From positions 38,765 to 102,764 of the forward strand of contig JANXMY010000082.1 of assembly GCA_025354405.1 (NCBI GenBank): a stretch of DNA of 64,000 nt, read 5' to 3'. Below the pieces are notes generated by a model that worked only from the letters and a program-made list of their open reading frames with translations, did not search any database and was not told where the DNA came from. Shown here piece after piece: positions 34,504 through 43,687 of this stretch; within the stretch, counting starts at the first letter, position 1, and the number at the start of each line of letters is the position of its first letter. The position numbers and the translations under genes were made by a program. The DNA comes from Armatimonadota bacterium (lineage in GTDB: Bacteria; Armatimonadota; Armatimonadia; Armatimonadales; Capsulimonadaceae).

Positions 34504-35634
34504 TCAGACTGCTTCCTCCCCCGCATACATCGCCATTGTCTCTCGACGAAAAGCTTCATAACGGTCGGCGGCAATGGCGGTCCGAATATTTTCCATGAGC
34601 TGGGCGTAGTGCGCTAGATTGTGATAAGTGGTCAGACGTGATGCCAAGATCTCATCACACTTATAGAGATGCCGCAGATACGCCGCTGAGTAACGCCGGC
34701 AGACACGACAGTTGCAGTTCGGATCGACCGGGCCAAAGTCTTCGGTGTAACGACTGCCTTTGATATTGATGCGGCCGCGTGTCGTGTAGAACGTTCCGTT
34801 GCGGCCCAGCCGGGTGGGAAGAACGCAGTCAAACATATCAATCCCCTGCCCCACTGCATCCAGCAGGTCACGCGGCGTTCCCACTCCCATCAAGTAGCGC
34901 GGCTTTTCCGGCGGCAGAAACGGGATGCTCCAGCTCACCGCCTGCTGCATCAGTTCCGGCGGCTCCCCCACGGAAACACCGCCGATAGCGATCCCAGGCG
35001 TGTCCAGAGCAGCCACAAACTGTGCACTCTCTGCCCGCAGATGTTCATACACTCCCCCCTGCGCGATTCCGAATAAATGCTGTCCTGTGTTTTGGGTCGT
35101 ATGAAAAGCCGTGCACCGCTCAAGCCAACGATGGGTGCGCTCCGTTGCCTGACGCGTCGCTTCCTCGCTACAGGGATAGGGCGGACATTCATCGAATGCC
35201 ATGATAATATCCGCCCCGAGGGCATGCTGAACCTCAATTGAACGCTCCGGGCTAAAGAAGTGCGATGTGCCGTCAAGATGGGATTTGAACTTGACGCCCT
35301 CCTCCGTGATTTTGCGCAGATCTTCCAGAGAAAAGACCTGAAAGCCGCCGCTATCCGTCAGCATCGCCCCATCCCAGGCGATAAACTTGTGCAGGCCCCC
35401 GGCCTTGTGGATTAATTCATGGCCAGGGCGCAGATAGAGGTGGTAGGTATTCCCGAGGATCAGCTGGAAGCCAAGCTCCGCAACCTCCTCCTGCGTCATG
35501 GCTTTGACAGTTCCGCGTGTACCGACGGGCATAAAAACCGGCGTAGGGATAGGTTCGGCGGCATGCGGCAGGCGGAGCAGCCCGCCCCGAGCCCCGGTTT
35601 CAGACGATTTGTGAGTGAGAGTGAAAAGAGTCAT
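34504..35634 (-). CDS. tgt: tRNA-guanine transglycosylase (queuine/preQ1)
   Basis: A 376-residue enzyme exchanging G34 for preQ1 in tRNAs with GUN anticodons. LPTPVFMPVGTRGTVKAMTQ-type N-terminus (PTPVFMPVGTRGTVKA), MLTDSGGFQVFSL with nucleophilic and base-recognition Asp, RYLMGVGTPRDLLDAVGQGI, DMFDCVLPTRLGRNGT with the catalytic Asp, and the zinc site CNCRVCRRYSAAYLRHL are all present. Convergent with gatC, 7 bp apart. The 5' end is divergent from mgtE by about 50 bp. Confidence 0.97.
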   Translation of the reverse strand: MTLFTLTHKSSETGARGGLLRLPHAAEPIPTPVFMPVGTRGTVKAMTQEEVAELGFQLILGNTYHLYLRPGHELIHKAGGLHKFIAWDGAMLTDSGGFQVFSLEDLRKITEEGVKFKSHLDGTSHFFSPERSIEVQHALGADIIMAFDECPPYPCSEEATRQATERTHRWLERCTAFHTTQNTGQHLFGIAQGGVYEHLRAESAQFVAALDTPGIAIGGVSVGEPPELMQQAVSWSIPFLPPEKPRYLMGVGTPRDLLDAVGQGIDMFDCVLPTRLGRNGTFYTTRGRINIKGSRYTEDFGPVDPNCNCRVCRRYSAAYLRHLYKCDEILASRLTTYHNLAHYAQLMENIRTAIAADRYEAFRRETMAMYAGEEAV

Positions 35635-35685
35635 GCAATCAGTATACCCGGAGGAAAAAGCCCACCGGATGTTGAAAAGTGTACT

Positions 35686-37065
35686 ATGCCCAATCTACTG
35701 CGCTCTAGTTTGTCCGAGTCACTGAAATCTTCCCTCAGCAAGCCGCTGGGCGAGGGTGGTGACCTGCGTCTCACGGCAGCACTCACGGGCAAGCATCCGG
35801 CACAGATCGTGCAGGCGATGGATGAGCTGACAAAGCCTGAAGCGCTGGCGGTTTTCAATTGGCTTGACAATGAACGAGCCGCCGAAGTTCTGGATGAACT
35901 GGACCCGGAAACGGTGCGATTTCTGACTGACAATGCACCTCCGGGACGAATCGCCATCCTGCTCGATCAACTCCCCATGGACGATGCCGCGGAGATCGTC
36001 TCCGAAGCGGACCCACGCCGCACCGAGATCATTCTCGCCGAGCTGACTACCCGTGCCCCGGACGATGCCGCTGAAGTGCGCCGCCTCCTGGCATACCCTG
36101 AGGATAGCGTCGGTCGGCTTATGACCGACAAATTCGCTCTCGTAGACCATCGAATGCCCGCCGGTCATGTACTGGACTATGTACGCCGCGCCGCCGACGG
36201 CCTGGAGACGATCAACGAAATCTATGTAGTAGGCGACGACAAGAAGCTTCGCGGCATGGTGACTTTGCGGGGCATCCTGACCGCCCCCTCCACCCAGTCG
36301 GTAGACGATTTGATTGAAGTGAAAGCGGTCAGCGTCGTCCCCGAAACAGACCAGCAGGAAGCGGCCCGGATGATCTCCCGCTACGACCTACTCACCCTTC
36401 CCGTGACTGACGAAGGTGGACACATCTTGGGCATTGTCACGATCGACGATATGATTGATGTTCTGGTAGAAGAGTTCAATGAGGATTATCTGCGGGCTGT
36501 CGGCTCCGACGCGCAGGAGCTGGAACGGAAATCACCCCTACAGATCGCGAAGCTGCGTTTACCCTGGATCATGGCGACGCTGTTTATTGAGCTGGTGGCG
36601 GGTTTCGTCATTCGGATTTTTGACACGACGCTGACTAAGTTCATCCTACTGGCAAGCTTTATGCCGATCATCTCCGCCATCAGTGGAAACACTGGGCTGC
36701 AGTCTGCGGCGATCATCATTCGCGGCCTGTCGACAGGTCAAGTACAGCTTTCCCAGTGGCGACAGGCACTTATGCGTCAAATGATGACCACTGCCCTGCT
36801 CGGTACCGCCTGCGCCGTGACTCTGGGCGTAATCGGGGCAATCTGGGATCGGCACTGGGCGTTCGGCCTCGTGGTATTTCTGGGAATGTTCGTCTCGGTC
36901 AATATTGCCGGCGTGATTGGCACCTGCGTCCCGCTGATTTCCAAGCGTGCCGGATTCGACCCCGCTCTAACTGCCGGGCCATTCGAGACAGCCTTTCAGG
37001 ACGTGATCGGCATCAGTATCTTTCTCAGCCTGGCATCGTTCCTTCTGCACTGGCTTCACGGGTAA
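35686..37065 (+). CDS. mgtE: Magnesium transporter MgtE
   Basis: A 459-residue Mg2+ channel. It has the N-terminal superhelical MgtE domain (about 25-130), two CBS domains (about 140-255; LMTDKFALVDHRMPAGHVLD and VSVVPETDQQEAARMISRYD) and a C-terminal five-helix membrane part with FMPIISAISGNTGLQSAAII and GTCVPLISKRAGFDPALTAG. Mg2+ binding between the CBS and N domains closes the pore. The open frame extends 89 codons upstream inside tgt; ATG 35686 gives the normal family length. Confidence 0.95.
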   Translation: MPNLLRSSLSESLKSSLSKPLGEGGDLRLTAALTGKHPAQIVQAMDELTKPEALAVFNWLDNERAAEVLDELDPETVRFLTDNAPPGRIAILLDQLPMDDAAEIVSEADPRRTEIILAELTTRAPDDAAEVRRLLAYPEDSVGRLMTDKFALVDHRMPAGHVLDYVRRAADGLETINEIYVVGDDKKLRGMVTLRGILTAPSTQSVDDLIEVKAVSVVPETDQQEAARMISRYDLLTLPVTDEGGHILGIVTIDDMIDVLVEEFNEDYLRAVGSDAQELERKSPLQIAKLRLPWIMATLFIELVAGFVIRIFDTTLTKFILLASFMPIISAISGNTGLQSAAIIIRGLSTGQVQLSQWRQALMRQMMTTALLGTACAVTLGVIGAIWDRHWAFGLVVFLGMFVSVNIAGVIGTCVPLISKRAGFDPALTAGPFETAFQDVIGISIFLSLASFLLHWLHG

Positions 37066-37116
37066 TTCTGTGAGATAGGAGCAGGATTTCGGGGCAACTC
37101 TGCCGAATATTTCTCC

Positions 37117-37488
37117 ATGACCAACTTGATCCTGACCCGCCGCGAAATGGCCCGATGTGCCCTGGCCGGGGCCGCCGGAGTTCTGCTCTCCGCAGTACCC
37201 ACTCAGGCGCAAGCCGTGGATGCAGCCCCGGCAGCCCTTCCTGTGCTGCCACCAGCACCAGTTACCGTCCCCCCGCCTGCCGCAGGACTTACGGAAGGCA
37301 AGATACTGATATCCCTGGTTCCACTCATGGTCGGATACGCCCTCACGGAAACGCAGTCGAAAGAGGTTGCATTGCAGCTTCAGGACTATCCCGGGGATTT
37401 CGCTCAGGTGCGAGCCTTTGTCATTCCTGAGGATATCAGCCCAGCTTTTGCGGCGAACGCGCCCATCCGAAAGGAGCGCACCTCATGA
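37117..37488 (+). CDS. Small Tat-exported protein paired with amidase
   Basis: A 123-residue protein beginning LTRREMARCALAGAAGVLLS, a twin-arginine-like signal, then a Pro/Ala-rich linker (about residues 35-60) and a short domain of about 60 residues (EGKILISLVPLMVGYALTET). No known domain is recognised. It overlaps the amidase gene by 4 bp (ATGA), so it is translated with it and may be a partner or small subunit. No clear ribosome site. Confidence 0.6.
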   Translation: MTNLILTRREMARCALAGAAGVLLSAVPTQAQAVDAAPAALPVLPPAPVTVPPPAAGLTEGKILISLVPLMVGYALTETQSKEVALQLQDYPGDFAQVRAFVIPEDISPAFAANAPIRKERTS

Positions 37489-38942
37489 CGCCAAACTCCA
37501 CGATTCCAGCCCTCAACGATACAGATCTGCTCTTTGGCACTCTTTCGGAAATTGGCACGGCTCTGAAGAAAAAACAGATTTCGTCGGTGGACCTGACGAC
37601 GCTTTATCTGGCACGGCTGGAGACCCTGGGACCAAAGCTTGGGGCTTTGGCGCACCTCACGCGCCCGCTGGCATTAGTACAGGCGGCGCAGGCAGATCGG
37701 GAGCGCATGGCGGGGAAGGTGCGCGGTCCACTGCACGGCATTCCGTTTGGGGTGAAAGACTTGTTAGCGACAGCCCATGATCCGACGGAATGGGGCAGCC
37801 CAGCTCATGCGGGACAGGTATTTGACTATGACGCAGCCGCCGTCGAGCGGCTGCGCGAGGCCGGGGCGGTTCTTCTGGGCAAGCTGTCGATGATACAGCT
37901 CGCCGGGGCAGGCGGATACCGCTTTGGCAGTGCTTCCTCTACCGGACCAGGACGAACACCTTGGAATCCCGAGCACTGGGCCGGCGGCTCTTCGTCGGGT
38001 CCGGGTGCGGCGACGGCGGCGGGACTCGTCGGATTCTCCATTGGATCGGAGACCTGGGGCAGCATTGTGTGTCCTTCATCATTTTGCGGTGTCTCCGGCC
38101 TGCGCCCGACGTTTGGTCGGGTTAGCCGATTCGGGGTGATGTCGCTTGCGACGACGATGGACAAGCTTGGCCCGATGGCACGCTCGGCGGAGGACTGCGG
38201 CACGATTTTGGAAGTGATTTCCGGGGAAGACTCGCGCGACACCACCACCTCGGAGGCCAGCCGGTTTCGCCGGGGGAAATTGCGCGGAATAAAGGGAATG
38301 CGGATCGGGATTATTCGGCCTGAGTACCGAAAAGGTGACAAAAACCACAATGCACAATCGGAGACAGAGACGGCCTTTGAGGGAGCCCTCGGCGTCCTGA
38401 CCGGACTCGGCGCGGTACTCTCCGATGCCACACTCCCCGCAATTCCAATGGATCCGGCGGCCAGCTTGATCGTCAGTGTCGAGGGATCTGCGGCATTCGA
38501 GTCAGTCATTCGCGACCAGGCAAGATTAGCCAAGCTTCAGGATGATGAGCAGGAAGCGGGCCTGTTAGCGGGCCTGGTTACCCCTGCTGCAGACTATCTG
38601 CGCAGCCTTCGGATTCGAAGCCTGGCGCAGGGAGCGATGGCAGACTTCTTCACCCGTTACGATGCTCTGGTCGCCCCGGGGATGCTGCAGGTCGCTCCGC
38701 CGCTTTCGGTCAGTCTGGATGATTACTTTGCGGGCAGTGATAAAGGCCTGAGCGGCATGGGAAACCTGTGCGGTCTGCCTGCGCTCTGCGTCCCCATGGG
38801 ACTGGGCGCAGGCCAGCTCCCACTGGGCCTGCAGTTCGTCGGAGCAGCTTATGACGAGACAACTCTGCTCTCGCTTGGAATTGCTTACCAGAAGGTGACA
38901 GATTGGCACCGCCGCCGTCCGCCCGGGGCATTTGGCAGCTAA
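37485..38942 (+). CDS. Amidase signature family enzyme
   Basis: A 485-residue amidase. The catalytic Lys is in PFGVKDLLATA and the Ser-cisSer-Lys region shows GGSSSGPGAATAAGLVGFSI then GSETWGSIVCPSSFCGVSGL; LRPTFGRVSRFGVMSLATTM (core) follows. Length and context fit a small-molecule amidase or peptide amidase rather than GatA. No signal peptide of its own. Co-translated with the small Tat protein upstream. Substrate unknown. Convergent with the next gene, 4 bp overlap. Confidence 0.9.
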   Translation: MTPNSTIPALNDTDLLFGTLSEIGTALKKKQISSVDLTTLYLARLETLGPKLGALAHLTRPLALVQAAQADRERMAGKVRGPLHGIPFGVKDLLATAHDPTEWGSPAHAGQVFDYDAAAVERLREAGAVLLGKLSMIQLAGAGGYRFGSASSTGPGRTPWNPEHWAGGSSSGPGAATAAGLVGFSIGSETWGSIVCPSSFCGVSGLRPTFGRVSRFGVMSLATTMDKLGPMARSAEDCGTILEVISGEDSRDTTTSEASRFRRGKLRGIKGMRIGIIRPEYRKGDKNHNAQSETETAFEGALGVLTGLGAVLSDATLPAIPMDPAASLIVSVEGSAAFESVIRDQARLAKLQDDEQEAGLLAGLVTPAADYLRSLRIRSLAQGAMADFFTRYDALVAPGMLQVAPPLSVSLDDYFAGSDKGLSGMGNLCGLPALCVPMGLGAGQLPLGLQFVGAAYDETTLLSLGIAYQKVTDWHRRRPPGAFGS

Positions 38943-39547
38943 TTCCGAACGATCCCGCAGCCTACGCTTTTTACAAACGGCGCCTGCACCGGCAGACCGG
39001 CGAGAGACTGGGACAACGCATCGGCGAGAAAGGCCTTGGTCATTCCCGGCCGGCCCGTGCGAGATTTGAATTCCAGTGAGTCGTCAGGGGCACCCTGAAA
39101 GACGATTTTATTATCGGGGCTAATCAAAAACGTCTGCGGCGTGCTGACGGCTTTCAGCGCATCTGCGATGACGTGGTTCATATCCAGCAGCACGGGATAA
39201 GGCAGGTGATGGATCGAAATGTTTGCCATCAATGCCTGCCGGTCCCCTGCTAAATCCGTGGCATTCGATTCAACGGCGTAAAACGCCACTTTTCCCTGAT
39301 ATTTCTCAGCCAAATGGACCAGACTCAGGCGCTCGCAGTCGCGGACGCAGGGACAGTCTGCGCTCCAGAAGTAGACCACGCGCCAGCCTTTTTGCGCTGC
39401 AATATCTACCTTTTCTCCCGTTACCGAAACCACTGGAAGTGATGGAATAGTGGCTGACGCCTGGGCTGTCAGCGGAGCAGCAACGGCTGGGGCAAGAGTT
39501 GCTGAGACGAGCAGCAGGGCAAAAGTCGAGATTGAAAATGGTTTCAA
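38939..39547 (-). CDS. Exported thioredoxin-fold (redoxin/TlpA-like) protein
   Basis: A 202-residue exported protein. Signal peptide FALLLVSATLAPAVAA, then a thioredoxin fold with WRVVYFWSADCPCVRDCERL: the CPC core is in the place of CxxC, followed by another Cys. TPQTFLISPDNKIVFQG is the cis-Pro region. The tail KSVGCGIVRN occurs in redoxins with a C-terminal Cys. Probably an envelope thiol oxidoreductase or peroxiredoxin-like protein. Confidence 0.82.
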   Translation of the reverse strand: MKPFSISTFALLLVSATLAPAVAAPLTAQASATIPSLPVVSVTGEKVDIAAQKGWRVVYFWSADCPCVRDCERLSLVHLAEKYQGKVAFYAVESNATDLAGDRQALMANISIHHLPYPVLLDMNHVIADALKAVSTPQTFLISPDNKIVFQGAPDDSLEFKSRTGRPGMTKAFLADALSQSLAGLPVQAPFVKSVGCGIVRN

Positions 39548-39618
39548 ATTAGTTCTCCTGTGTCGAAACTAATTGAATTGTCGGTGAAAAGGAAAGAGAA
39601 AATCAGGGCAAGGCTGGA

Positions 39619-40569
39619 CTATAGGTCCATGCGCGTCAGCGGCTTTTCCAGCAGCGTCACTTCTTTTGCCTCGCGGTGCGTCTCCTGACCATTTAGGTAT
39701 GTGACGACATAGGTCACACGCTGTCGGCCTGCCTGCGCCGCGGGAGCACCCGGGTGGACCGGCTCCTCGGTCGTCATCGTCTTGCGGACCCGAACTGTCA
39801 GAAGGCGGGGCATTTTGCGGACATTCAGCATATTCCCCTGTTTCAAGCGATTGATATTGACATTCGGATTCGCCGTAATCAGATCGGCCAGGGAAATATG
39901 GTTGCGGTGGGCAATACGGGAACCGATATCCCCTGGCTGAACTTTGTAGGATTTGATCGGGGGCGGGGTCCAGAAATAGGGAGCTGCGGAGGCCGCATTC
40001 TGACGGGTCAAGCCCGTATCGACAGAGCGCTTCTCAATGGCAATTTCTTCAACAATCTGCGGCTCTCCCTCAAAATCGTAAGCCGGCGGCTGCTTCGACC
40101 AGTGGTCTTTAACGAGCCTCAGCGTCTCCGTCGCCGCATCTGGGGTTGGCAAAGCCAAGCTAGGATGTCCATTTACCAAAATTACGAATGCCTTCAAATG
40201 CAGGGTCAGAAGTGCGACGAGCTTGGACTTGACGGCAACATCCGTTTGCTGGGGAGCATTGGCGGCCGCGGGTAAAAGAATGATGCTTTGCATACGTTTA
40301 GGATCGTCCGACGCATATGCTGCTCCGACTTTCGCCTGTTCGGCAGCGGCAATCAAAGCATTCGCCGAGGCACGGTTTGCAACCGTCGCGACCGCCTTGC
40401 CGCTGACAAATATTGTTACCGGCTGACCAAGGTGCCGAATGTAAAAGAATGTCCCAACTCCGACTAGCAGAGCAGCAGCCAGGACAGCGGCAAGCCGCTG
40501 AAACAGGCGCAGCTGAGATGTTAGCGGGTTTTGTGGAGGCGAGGACGGCTGGGGTGTGGGGATTGACAT
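39619..40569 (-). CDS. LysM and G5 domain membrane-anchored protein
   Basis: A 316-residue protein. Helix LAAVLAAALLVGVGTFFYI (about 27-46) anchors it; then a region of about 150 residues, a LysM domain (SYKVQPGDIGSRIAHRNHIS, about 208-253) and a G5 domain at the C-terminus (PRLLTVRVRKTMTTEEPVHP, VTYVVTYLNGQETHREAKEV). LysM and G5 bind peptidoglycan or GlcNAc polymers. Similar layouts occur in resuscitation-promoting or wall-processing proteins, but no catalytic domain is seen. Next to two S41 protease genes. Confidence 0.85.
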   Translation of the reverse strand: MSIPTPQPSSPPQNPLTSQLRLFQRLAAVLAAALLVGVGTFFYIRHLGQPVTIFVSGKAVATVANRASANALIAAAEQAKVGAAYASDDPKRMQSIILLPAAANAPQQTDVAVKSKLVALLTLHLKAFVILVNGHPSLALPTPDAATETLRLVKDHWSKQPPAYDFEGEPQIVEEIAIEKRSVDTGLTRQNAASAAPYFWTPPPIKSYKVQPGDIGSRIAHRNHISLADLITANPNVNINRLKQGNMLNVRKMPRLLTVRVRKTMTTEEPVHPGAPAAQAGRQRVTYVVTYLNGQETHREAKEVTLLEKPLTRMDL

Positions 40570-40613
40570 ATCAAAGTATGCCGGGGCAAAATCCTATCTG
40601 CCCCGGTCTGAAT

Positions 40614-41960
40614 TCACCAGGGCTTTGCGCTGGCCACTTGCATCTGCAGCTTTAACTGCGTCAAAGCAGTCTGCAGCTGCGTGTCGAACTGTACATCATA
40701 CAGGGCGTCCGGATGGTCCCGGCGGTAAACAGCGTCTTTGCGCAGGTTATCATCGGGGATGGTCACCGGGAAGTTAGGCAAAATTCCCTTATGATTGATA
40801 TCGTTCTTGTGTGCAGTGTAGTAATGCTGCGTCGTAATAGCGACAGCCGAGCCATCCGGCAGGCCCATGATTGTCTGAACCAATCCCTTGCCGAATGTTT
40901 TTTCGCCGACGAGCACGCCAACACCAGTGTCTTTAATCGCTCCGGACACAATTTCCGCCGCGCTGGCACTGTCGCCATTGACCAGAACCACTAGCGGGAA
41001 ACGTTTGTGGTTCAGCTGCTGGCTGGTATCGACATCCAGATGTTCCATTGTTTCGGCGGTCTCGGACTTGTCTTTAATCCAGACGATTGGACCACTGGGA
41101 ACAAAACGGCTGGCGATGGAGCGGGCAATATCCAGAAGGCCGCCCGGGTTCTCGCGCAGATCAAAGACGAGGCCACGCATCCCCTGCCCTTCCAGATCAG
41201 TTAATGCCTTGCCGATCTGTATGTCGCTCTCTTCATTGAAGACGCTTAGCGAGAGATAACCGATCTTTTTGACCGGATCAATCATCGCATGGCGGACGAC
41301 TTCCTGCTGGACATGGGCGCGGATCAGGCTGATCACGACCGGGTGGGTCCCGCGCTGCAAAGTCAAGGTAACTTTCGTGTTCGGCTCACCGCGAATCAGC
41401 CCAACGACTTCCGTATCTTTCATCTTAAGCGTAGACTTGCTGTCCACTTTCAGAATGATATCCCCGGCCATAATTTTTGCTTTGATGGCTGGTCCGCCGG
41501 GAAGTGGTCGTACGACATAGATCTGCTGGAGCTTGTTGGTGCCGAGCAGTGCACCAATGCCGACAAAATCCCCATGGTTATCGTCTTCCAGAGCTTTGTA
41601 GGCTTTCGGGTCCATAAAGCGTGTGTAGCGATCGTGAATCGCACCCATCATGCCCCGGATGCCATTGTAGGTCATCTGGGTGGGGTCGATCTCTTTGCCA
41701 TAATAACCCGCTTTGAGCGTTGTGAGGACGTCGGCATATGTCTGCGCAGGTGTGTACGCTTCGCTCTGGCCGTGTGCCGCTGTAATCAACGCCTCAGACA
41801 GTCGCTGCGGAACCAGGCCGAGTACTGTGCCAAAGGTGTTGGCATTCTTGACTTGGTGGAGGTCGTGGAACGTCACGCCCCCGACAAATGCCACGCTCAG
41901 CAGCACTGCAGTCCCGGCGAGACGGCCTATAAATTTTCCGAAATATCGTGCGATTTGCAT
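40614..41960 (-). CDS. S41 C-terminal processing protease, active type
   Basis: A 448-residue CtpA-like protease. Signal anchor (LAGTAVLLSVAFVGGVTF), PDZ domain (about 130-215: GIGALLGTNKLQQIYVVRPL), then the tail-specific protease domain. Catalytic Ser333 in VLVNGDSASAAEIVSGA and Lys358 in GEKTFGKG are at the canonical 25-residue distance. It acts in the envelope on unstructured C-termini. It lies downstream of a second S41 gene that lacks both residues. Confidence 0.93.
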   Translation of the reverse strand: MQIARYFGKFIGRLAGTAVLLSVAFVGGVTFHDLHQVKNANTFGTVLGLVPQRLSEALITAAHGQSEAYTPAQTYADVLTTLKAGYYGKEIDPTQMTYNGIRGMMGAIHDRYTRFMDPKAYKALEDDNHGDFVGIGALLGTNKLQQIYVVRPLPGGPAIKAKIMAGDIILKVDSKSTLKMKDTEVVGLIRGEPNTKVTLTLQRGTHPVVISLIRAHVQQEVVRHAMIDPVKKIGYLSLSVFNEESDIQIGKALTDLEGQGMRGLVFDLRENPGGLLDIARSIASRFVPSGPIVWIKDKSETAETMEHLDVDTSQQLNHKRFPLVVLVNGDSASAAEIVSGAIKDTGVGVLVGEKTFGKGLVQTIMGLPDGSAVAITTQHYYTAHKNDINHKGILPNFPVTIPDDNLRKDAVYRRDHPDALYDVQFDTQLQTALTQLKLQMQVASAKPW

Positions 41961-41998
41961 TATATGCTTCGTGCCCTTCCAATAAACTTACAGAGCGA

Positions 41999-43453
41999 TT
42001 AGCCTGGGTTACCCGGCAGCCGTGCGACACGGCCTGACAGCACGCCGACGGCTCGGCTGAGCGGGTCATCATGACCGGCGATTTCAGGAACCAACAAGTC
42101 GGGTTTTAAGCCTGCCCCGCCGAAATCTGATTTCGCTGCGGTCATCAGCTTGCCGATGGTCATTGTGAAGCCAGAGCCGTCACGCAGCTGAATTAGCTTG
42201 ACGTCGCTGGCATCGCCAAAGGTTGCCGAGCCAATCAGCCTTGCGCCATGTGCTTGGAGAGCCGCCGCCAAGAGCTCTGCCGTATTAGCGGTTCCCCGAT
42301 TGACTAAAACCGCGATCGGGCAGGATATCGTTGAGGCGGGGGTGATGACGAGCGGTGTCATGTTTTTCCCTTTGGTCTCAATATAGCCAAAATTCGCCGC
42401 GGATGGCAGATGTGAGGCGATTGCAGCTCCAGCTTCCAGCAGACCACCAGGCGAATTTCGCAGGTCGAGGATCAGCCCCTTAGGATCGGTACCGAACCCG
42501 GCCAAGGCTGCAGTGAAATCCTTGTCTGCGCCGGGAGTGAACTGTCGTATCTTAATATAGCCAATGCTGCCTGGCAAGGCGCGAGCCTCGATAGGCGAAA
42601 CCGTGGTCACTCCCGTGGTATCCAAAGTAAAAGCAATGGGCACTGGTGAGCCGATCCGGGTGACGGTCAAAGCAATAGATTTCGCTGCCGGATCGTTTAA
42701 TTTTGTCTGGGCGTCGTTAAGATTGAGTGCGCCGTCGATCTTCTTTTGCAGCACGGTCACCAACTTGTTAAATGTGACTGGATCGTCCTGTGCAGATTTC
42801 AAGGCTTTGGTCTGGGAGTAGATAAATTGATCGTTGTAGACCCACTGCCCATTGACGGAAGCGATCACATCGCCGGCAAGAAGCCCAGATTTCTCGGCCG
42901 GGCTGCTTGGGAGGGGAGAGACCACCGTCAGCTGAAATTCGGAGTAAGCGGGAGTCTCATTCACTTTGGCATGTGCGATGCGCCGAACTGCCAGAGCCGC
43001 GCCGATCCCTTTGTAAAGCCCTTTGCCCTGGTTTGTGACTTCCGTGAGCTCCGGGGCTTCGAGAAAACGGGAGTTGGGGTCTTGGAGTGAGGTCAGCATT
43101 GCTGCAGCCGCCCCATGGCCCAGTTTGGAGTCGCTTGGAAGCGCATCTACATAGTGCCGCTTGATCAGCAGATAGACCTGCTGAAACGTTGCCCCAGGGC
43201 CATCCGCAGCGAAATCTTCGGAAACATCGCCTTCCGCACCACGTTCCTTTTGGTTCCCCATCTGCGCTACCGCTCCGGGATGACTGGCCGCAGCCAGCCG
43301 AGCCGGAGAGATCGACGCATACGCCTTCCCCGGCTGATACAAGTTATGACCGACGGGCTTTGTCGGCCCCAAATGGACACCCGCGGCAAAAGTGCCAACG
43401 GCTAGCGTGCCGACGACAAGGACGCCGGCCAGGCCGGAGGCATTCAATTTCAA
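41999..43453 (-). CDS. S41-family pseudoprotease
   Basis: A 484-residue S41-family protein with a signal anchor (LAGVLVVGTLAVGTFAAGV), a PDZ-like region (about 145-280: SPAEKSGLLAGDVIASVNGQ) and a tail-specific protease fold (GYIKIRQFTPGADKDFTAAL, GLILDLRNSPGGLLEAGAAI). At the catalytic positions it has Asn390 (AVLVNRGTANTAELLAAAL) instead of Ser and Asp414 (IGSATFGDAS) instead of Lys, so it should be inactive. The reading frame is long and intact, which argues for a retained non-catalytic role, perhaps regulating the active enzyme next to it. Confidence 0.88.
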   Translation of the reverse strand: MKLNASGLAGVLVVGTLAVGTFAAGVHLGPTKPVGHNLYQPGKAYASISPARLAAASHPGAVAQMGNQKERGAEGDVSEDFAADGPGATFQQVYLLIKRHYVDALPSDSKLGHGAAAAMLTSLQDPNSRFLEAPELTEVTNQGKGLYKGIGAALAVRRIAHAKVNETPAYSEFQLTVVSPLPSSPAEKSGLLAGDVIASVNGQWVYNDQFIYSQTKALKSAQDDPVTFNKLVTVLQKKIDGALNLNDAQTKLNDPAAKSIALTVTRIGSPVPIAFTLDTTGVTTVSPIEARALPGSIGYIKIRQFTPGADKDFTAALAGFGTDPKGLILDLRNSPGGLLEAGAAIASHLPSAANFGYIETKGKNMTPLVITPASTISCPIAVLVNRGTANTAELLAAALQAHGARLIGSATFGDASDVKLIQLRDGSGFTMTIGKLMTAAKSDFGGAGLKPDLLVPEIAGHDDPLSRAVGVLSGRVARLPGNPG

Positions 43454-43523
43454 CGTGCATTTCCTTTCGAGCAGTCCACTTTACTGCGATGGGCAGAAGG
43501 GGACACTGTAATCATTTGGGCTT

Positions 43524-43552
43524 ATTATACCATTGTGCTACAGGCAAGTCAA
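43524..43552 (-). promoter_or_regulatory. Promoter of the S41 pseudoprotease gene
   Basis: Minus strand: TTGACT (43547-43552), 17 bp, TATAAT (43524-43529), about 70 bp before the ATG. It may drive both S41 genes, which are 38 bp apart. Confidence 0.85.
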
Positions 43553-43687
43553 ACCTGCCTATCGTCGCTGCATTCATGTTCATTTCAGCTTCATTTGGGG
43601 TATTATTATAGAGTGAACATTGAGTAGATTACGCACTCTCAGTGGTTCCCGGTTCCCGCTTGCAGGAAGGACAATTGAACTCCCCTG

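Noticed and set aside
35419..35685. 89-residue N-terminal extension of MgtE
   Set aside because: It lies within the tgt gene on the other strand and exceeds the normal MgtE length.
37485..38942. Amidase as the GatA partner of gatC
   Set aside because: It lies 3 kb from gatC with unrelated genes between, is coupled to a Tat-exported protein, and its active-site flanks are not of GatA type.
41289..42002. 237-codon plus-strand frame opposite the S41 protease
   Set aside because: Antisense of a conserved protease; no domain, no ribosome site.
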